Below, piece by piece: positions 5,723-7,701 of a DNA stretch of 7,701 nucleotides. The position numbers were made by a program, and so were the translations under genes. The notes under the pieces were generated by a model, which worked only from the letters and a program-made list of their open reading frames with translations, had not been told where the DNA came from and did not search any database. How positions within the stretch are numbered: the stretch's first letter is position 1; each line of letters opens with the position of its first letter. Source of the DNA: Candidatus Hydrogenedentota bacterium (GTDB lineage: Bacteria; Hydrogenedentota; Hydrogenedentia; Hydrogenedentales; CAITNO01); NCBI GenBank assembly GCA_903822375.1, contig CAIJOU010000350.1, forward strand, positions 1 through 7,701, given 5' to 3'.

Positions 5723-6895
5723 ATGCCGGGTATTGGTTGTTTTCTAATGGGCCTGTCGGTTGTGATGATGGGTTCGTCCCCCCCACTCTCGGTGAAGGCC
5801 GCAGAGACGGAAGAGCGCAGTACCGTCCCGGTTCATCCGGAGGCGCGGCCGGCAAGGCCCATTGTCGGCGCCATACGGTGGGATGCGTGGACGGAATGGG
5901 GCTATTTCCAGCAGTTCCTCCAACCGCAGGAGTGGCGGGATCGGCTCCCTTTCTTCGCGAAGACTTTGCCGGACGGCAAGGCGGAGGTTCGCTGCGACCA
6001 TCAGGAAGTGATGGACCAGGAAATCGCGTATGCCAAAAAGGCCGGACTGGACTACTGGGCTTTTGACTGGTACCACCCGGGTTCCGCGCCGGGCAAGCAC
6101 TTCATGACCCGCTGCCTGGACCTGTATCTTGCGAGCAGCCACCGCGTGGACATCAACTATTGCCTCGTGCTGCTGGCGGGAGGCGATGCGGCCAAGGGGG
6201 ATTATCATCTCGGCAGCAGGGAGGAATGGCCCGCGACCACGGACTATCTGGTCGAGCGCTTTTCCGAGGCCAACTACCAGAAGGTGTTGGGCAAGCGGCC
6301 CCTTGTGTACTTTTTTGAAACGGAGAACTGGTTGCCCCTCTGGGGCTCGCGTGAGGCCGTTCGCGGGGCTTGGAAAGTGCTGGCGGACAAGTGTGCCGCC
6401 AAGGGATTGGGCAAACCGTACATCGCGGTCATGGTGTTCGACCCGACCACGGGGGAAAGGCTGCTGGAGGAGCAGGGACTGGACGCCATCAGTGCCTATG
6501 CCAATCCCGGGGGAAACAACAGCAAGGAACAACCCTACTCCGCGCTTGCGGGGCAGAATCTCTGGTTCTGGAACGCCTGCGCCGCGACCGGCAGGCACTT
6601 TATACCGACGGTTAATGCGGGGTGGGATTTCAGACCTGAAATGAACCACGGCTTCTCCTACCGGAGCGCCGACGCCGACTGGTTCACCCCGCCAACACCG
6701 AAGGAACTCGCGGAACATGTTCAATCCGCTATGGACTGGGTCGGAAAGCATGGCGAGATGTGTGAGGCAAGTGCGGTCATCGTTTATGCCTGGAATGAAT
6801 TGAACGAGGGGGGATGGCTTGTGCCGACCCTGAAGGAAGGCACGGCGCGGGTGGAGGCGCTGGGTGGTGTGCTGGGGAGGGAGAAGAGGAGGTGA
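5723..6895 (+). CDS. Probable exported GH99/WbsX-like TIM-barrel glycosidase
   Basis: The 390-residue protein reads like the GH99-like (WbsX) family: an opening IVGAIRWDAWTEWG, AKKAGLDYWAFDWYHPG (AFDWY at 113-117), KRPLVYFFETENW (E199 to W203) and AWNELNEGGWLVPT (356-369), the counterpart of the family's AWNEWxEGxxLEP. GH99 enzymes are endo-alpha-mannosidases or mannanases whose two catalytic carboxylates lie three residues apart in an NExxEG motif; E359 and E362 have that spacing. The other half of this superfamily sits in polysaccharide biosynthesis clusters, but here a hydrophobic N-terminus (residues 5-30, likely cut after VKA) suggests export and so glycan breakdown. The substrate is unknown. 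AAAGG lies 10 nt before ATG 5723. The n-region lacks a basic residue; an in-frame extension to ATT 5699 would add Lys and Arg. The first 45 residues and the Arg-rich tail look poorly conserved. Confidence 0.72.
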   Translation: MPGIGCFLMGLSVVMMGSSPPLSVKAAETEERSTVPVHPEARPARPIVGAIRWDAWTEWGYFQQFLQPQEWRDRLPFFAKTLPDGKAEVRCDHQEVMDQEIAYAKKAGLDYWAFDWYHPGSAPGKHFMTRCLDLYLASSHRVDINYCLVLLAGGDAAKGDYHLGSREEWPATTDYLVERFSEANYQKVLGKRPLVYFFETENWLPLWGSREAVRGAWKVLADKCAAKGLGKPYIAVMVFDPTTGERLLEEQGLDAISAYANPGGNNSKEQPYSALAGQNLWFWNACAATGRHFIPTVNAGWDFRPEMNHGFSYRSADADWFTPPTPKELAEHVQSAMDWVGKHGEMCEASAVIVYAWNELNEGGWLVPTLKEGTARVEALGGVLGREKRR

Positions 6896-7085
6896 AGGAC
6901 GTCGAGGAAGGCCAGTTTCCTAAGAAATCTTGGTCTTTCGCCTGAAGTTCGCATCCCCCGCCGCTTCGCGACTGCCCCCTTCAAAGCCGGACCTAACACC
7001 ACATTCCCCGCCCCTGCAAAGAGGGATCTTCAGCAATATTCCCGGTCCCTTTTCTCGCAACTCCTGCTCCTGCTAGAATGCGGGC
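6896..7085. other. Gap between the GH99-like and URO-D family genes
   Basis: The 190 bp are richer in C and T on the plus strand than the surrounding genes. I see no intrinsic terminator: the only stem near the stop is AGGAA/TTCCT with no U-run. No gene is supported on either strand. The 3' end carries the TAGAAT described separately. The two flanking genes are therefore probably separate transcripts, though read-through cannot be excluded. Confidence 0.45.
7075..7080 (+). promoter_or_regulatory. Candidate -10 hexamer for a leaderless transcript
   Basis: TAGAAT matches the TATAAT consensus at five of six bases and ends 5 nt before ATG 7086. Transcription from it would begin at or next to the A of the start codon. 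No Shine-Dalgarno sequence precedes that ATG, which fits leaderless translation. The -35 region is weak (TTTCTC at 7051-7056, 18-nt spacer). Confidence 0.35.
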
Positions 7086-7701
7086 ATGACACGCAAGGAA
7101 ATCGTATACCGCGCCATTGAGCGCCGCGGCCCGCCGCGGCTGGCCATCAATTACTGCAACCGTGACTTTGAGGACTCCGACACCATCGGTGTGGGATACG
7201 GGCCCGCCCGCGATTTTGTACCGCGCGAGCCGGGCGACACGGAATGGGGCTTTGTCTGGGAGGTCCTGGACGGGACGATGGGACAGCCCAAGACCCATCC
7301 GCTGGCGGAGGGCGCCGCCTTTACGGGCTACCGCCCGCCCAATCCCGCCGCTGCCGGACGATTTGACAAGCTGGCCGAACAACTCGCACAGCACGCGGAC
7401 CGCTTTATCAAGTTTGGCCTGGGCATTACGGGGTTCAATCAAGCGACCTTCCTGCGCGGCTACGAACAGTTCATGATGGACCTGCGCACGGACCCGGAGC
7501 AGGCGGTGCGCGTGATGGAGTTGGTCTTCGAGTTTGAAAACGGCATTATCGACCAGGCGGTTCAGCATCCCGTGGACGCCGTCACTTTCGGCGACGACTG
7601 GGGCACGCAGCAGGGACTGATGATTTCCCTGGAGCAATGGCGCGCACTGTTCCGGCCGCGCTATGCAGAGCAGTTTGACCGCGTGCGCCGTGCGGGCAAG
7701 A
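7086..7701 (+). CDS. URO-D superfamily protein, N-terminal 205 codons (cut by window edge)
   Basis: The frame opens at ATG 7086 (MTRKEIVYRAIERRGPPRLA) and runs off the window with no stop. The start resembles the RxRxxxAIxxxxPDRxP entry of uroporphyrinogen decarboxylase-like proteins. GDDWGTQQGLMIS (G169 to S181), followed by WRALFRPRYAEQFD, is a very typical mid-barrel motif of this superfamily. It is unlikely to be the haem enzyme HemE, because the PxWxMRQAGR segment near the HemE N-terminus is absent. The superfamily also includes corrinoid-dependent methyltransferases such as MtaA and MtbA, identified by C-terminal zinc ligands that fall outside the window, so the reaction cannot be assigned. 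No signal peptide; cytoplasmic. There is no Shine-Dalgarno sequence. The start overlaps a four-codon ORF (ATG 7078 to TGA 7089) through ATGA, which may be chance. Confidence 0.88.
   Translation, partial: MTRKEIVYRAIERRGPPRLAINYCNRDFEDSDTIGVGYGPARDFVPREPGDTEWGFVWEVLDGTMGQPKTHPLAEGAAFTGYRPPNPAAAGRFDKLAEQLAQHADRFIKFGLGITGFNQATFLRGYEQFMMDLRTDPEQAVRVMELVFEFENGIIDQAVQHPVDAVTFGDDWGTQQGLMISLEQWRALFRPRYAEQFDRVRRAGK

Noticed and set aside
5744..6751. 335-codon open frame on the minus strand
   Set aside because: Mirror of the GH99-like gene, whose plus-strand protein has recognisable motifs; this frame has none.
5723..6895. Polysaccharide-biosynthesis WbsX protein of an O-antigen cluster
   Set aside because: The N-terminus looks like an export signal and no glycosyltransferase or sugar-nucleotide gene is nearby, so a secreted hydrolase-type role fits better, though not decisively.
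7086..7701. HemE, the haem pathway uroporphyrinogen decarboxylase
   Set aside because: The highly conserved N-terminal MRQAGR segment of HemE is missing, and the sequence resembles the divergent URO-D/methyltransferase branch.

Overview
The window is GC-rich and densely coding. It looks like accessory sequence from a free-living Gram-negative-type bacterium. A giant secreted multicopper oxidase with fibronectin type III (FN3) domains, a secreted GH99-like glycosidase and a divergent URO-D family enzyme are a mix often met in Planctomycetes, Lentisphaerae, Hydrogenedentes and similar lineages. That placement is inference only; no marker gene is present.

Layout. (1) 1-204, minus strand: the first 18 codons of an unidentified gene with a strong ribosome binding site, preceded by a 27-codon small ORF with a near-ideal ribosome binding site. 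The start codon and part of the ribosome binding site of the 18-codon gene lie in one arm of a perfect 14-bp inverted repeat; the small ORF's stop codon lies in the other arm. (2) About 205-673: a long leader or intergenic region with small hairpins and no recognisable gene or promoter. (3) 674-5494, plus: a 1606-residue exported multicopper oxidase of CotA/bilirubin-oxidase/OmpB-like type. All twelve copper-ligand positions are present, two four-unit GxGY repeat modules interrupt the core, and three FN3 domains end it. (4) 5525-5562: a textbook intrinsic terminator, followed by seven units of a degenerate 7-bp tandem repeat. (5) 5613-5722: a short regulatory region with an 8-bp inverted repeat over a -10-like sequence. 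(6) 5723-6895, plus: a probably exported GH99/WbsX-like TIM-barrel protein. (7) 6896-7085: a gap with no clear terminator but a -10-like hexamer placed so that the next mRNA could be leaderless. (8) 7086-7701, plus: the first 205 codons of a URO-D superfamily protein, cut by the window edge.

The three main genes do not form an obvious single operon. The oxidase is closed off by its own terminator, and gaps of about 160 and 190 bp precede the other two. I found no evidence that they share a pathway. The most unusual items are the architecture of the oxidase and the possible translation-control hairpin at the left edge. I did not find a clearly new multi-gene system.
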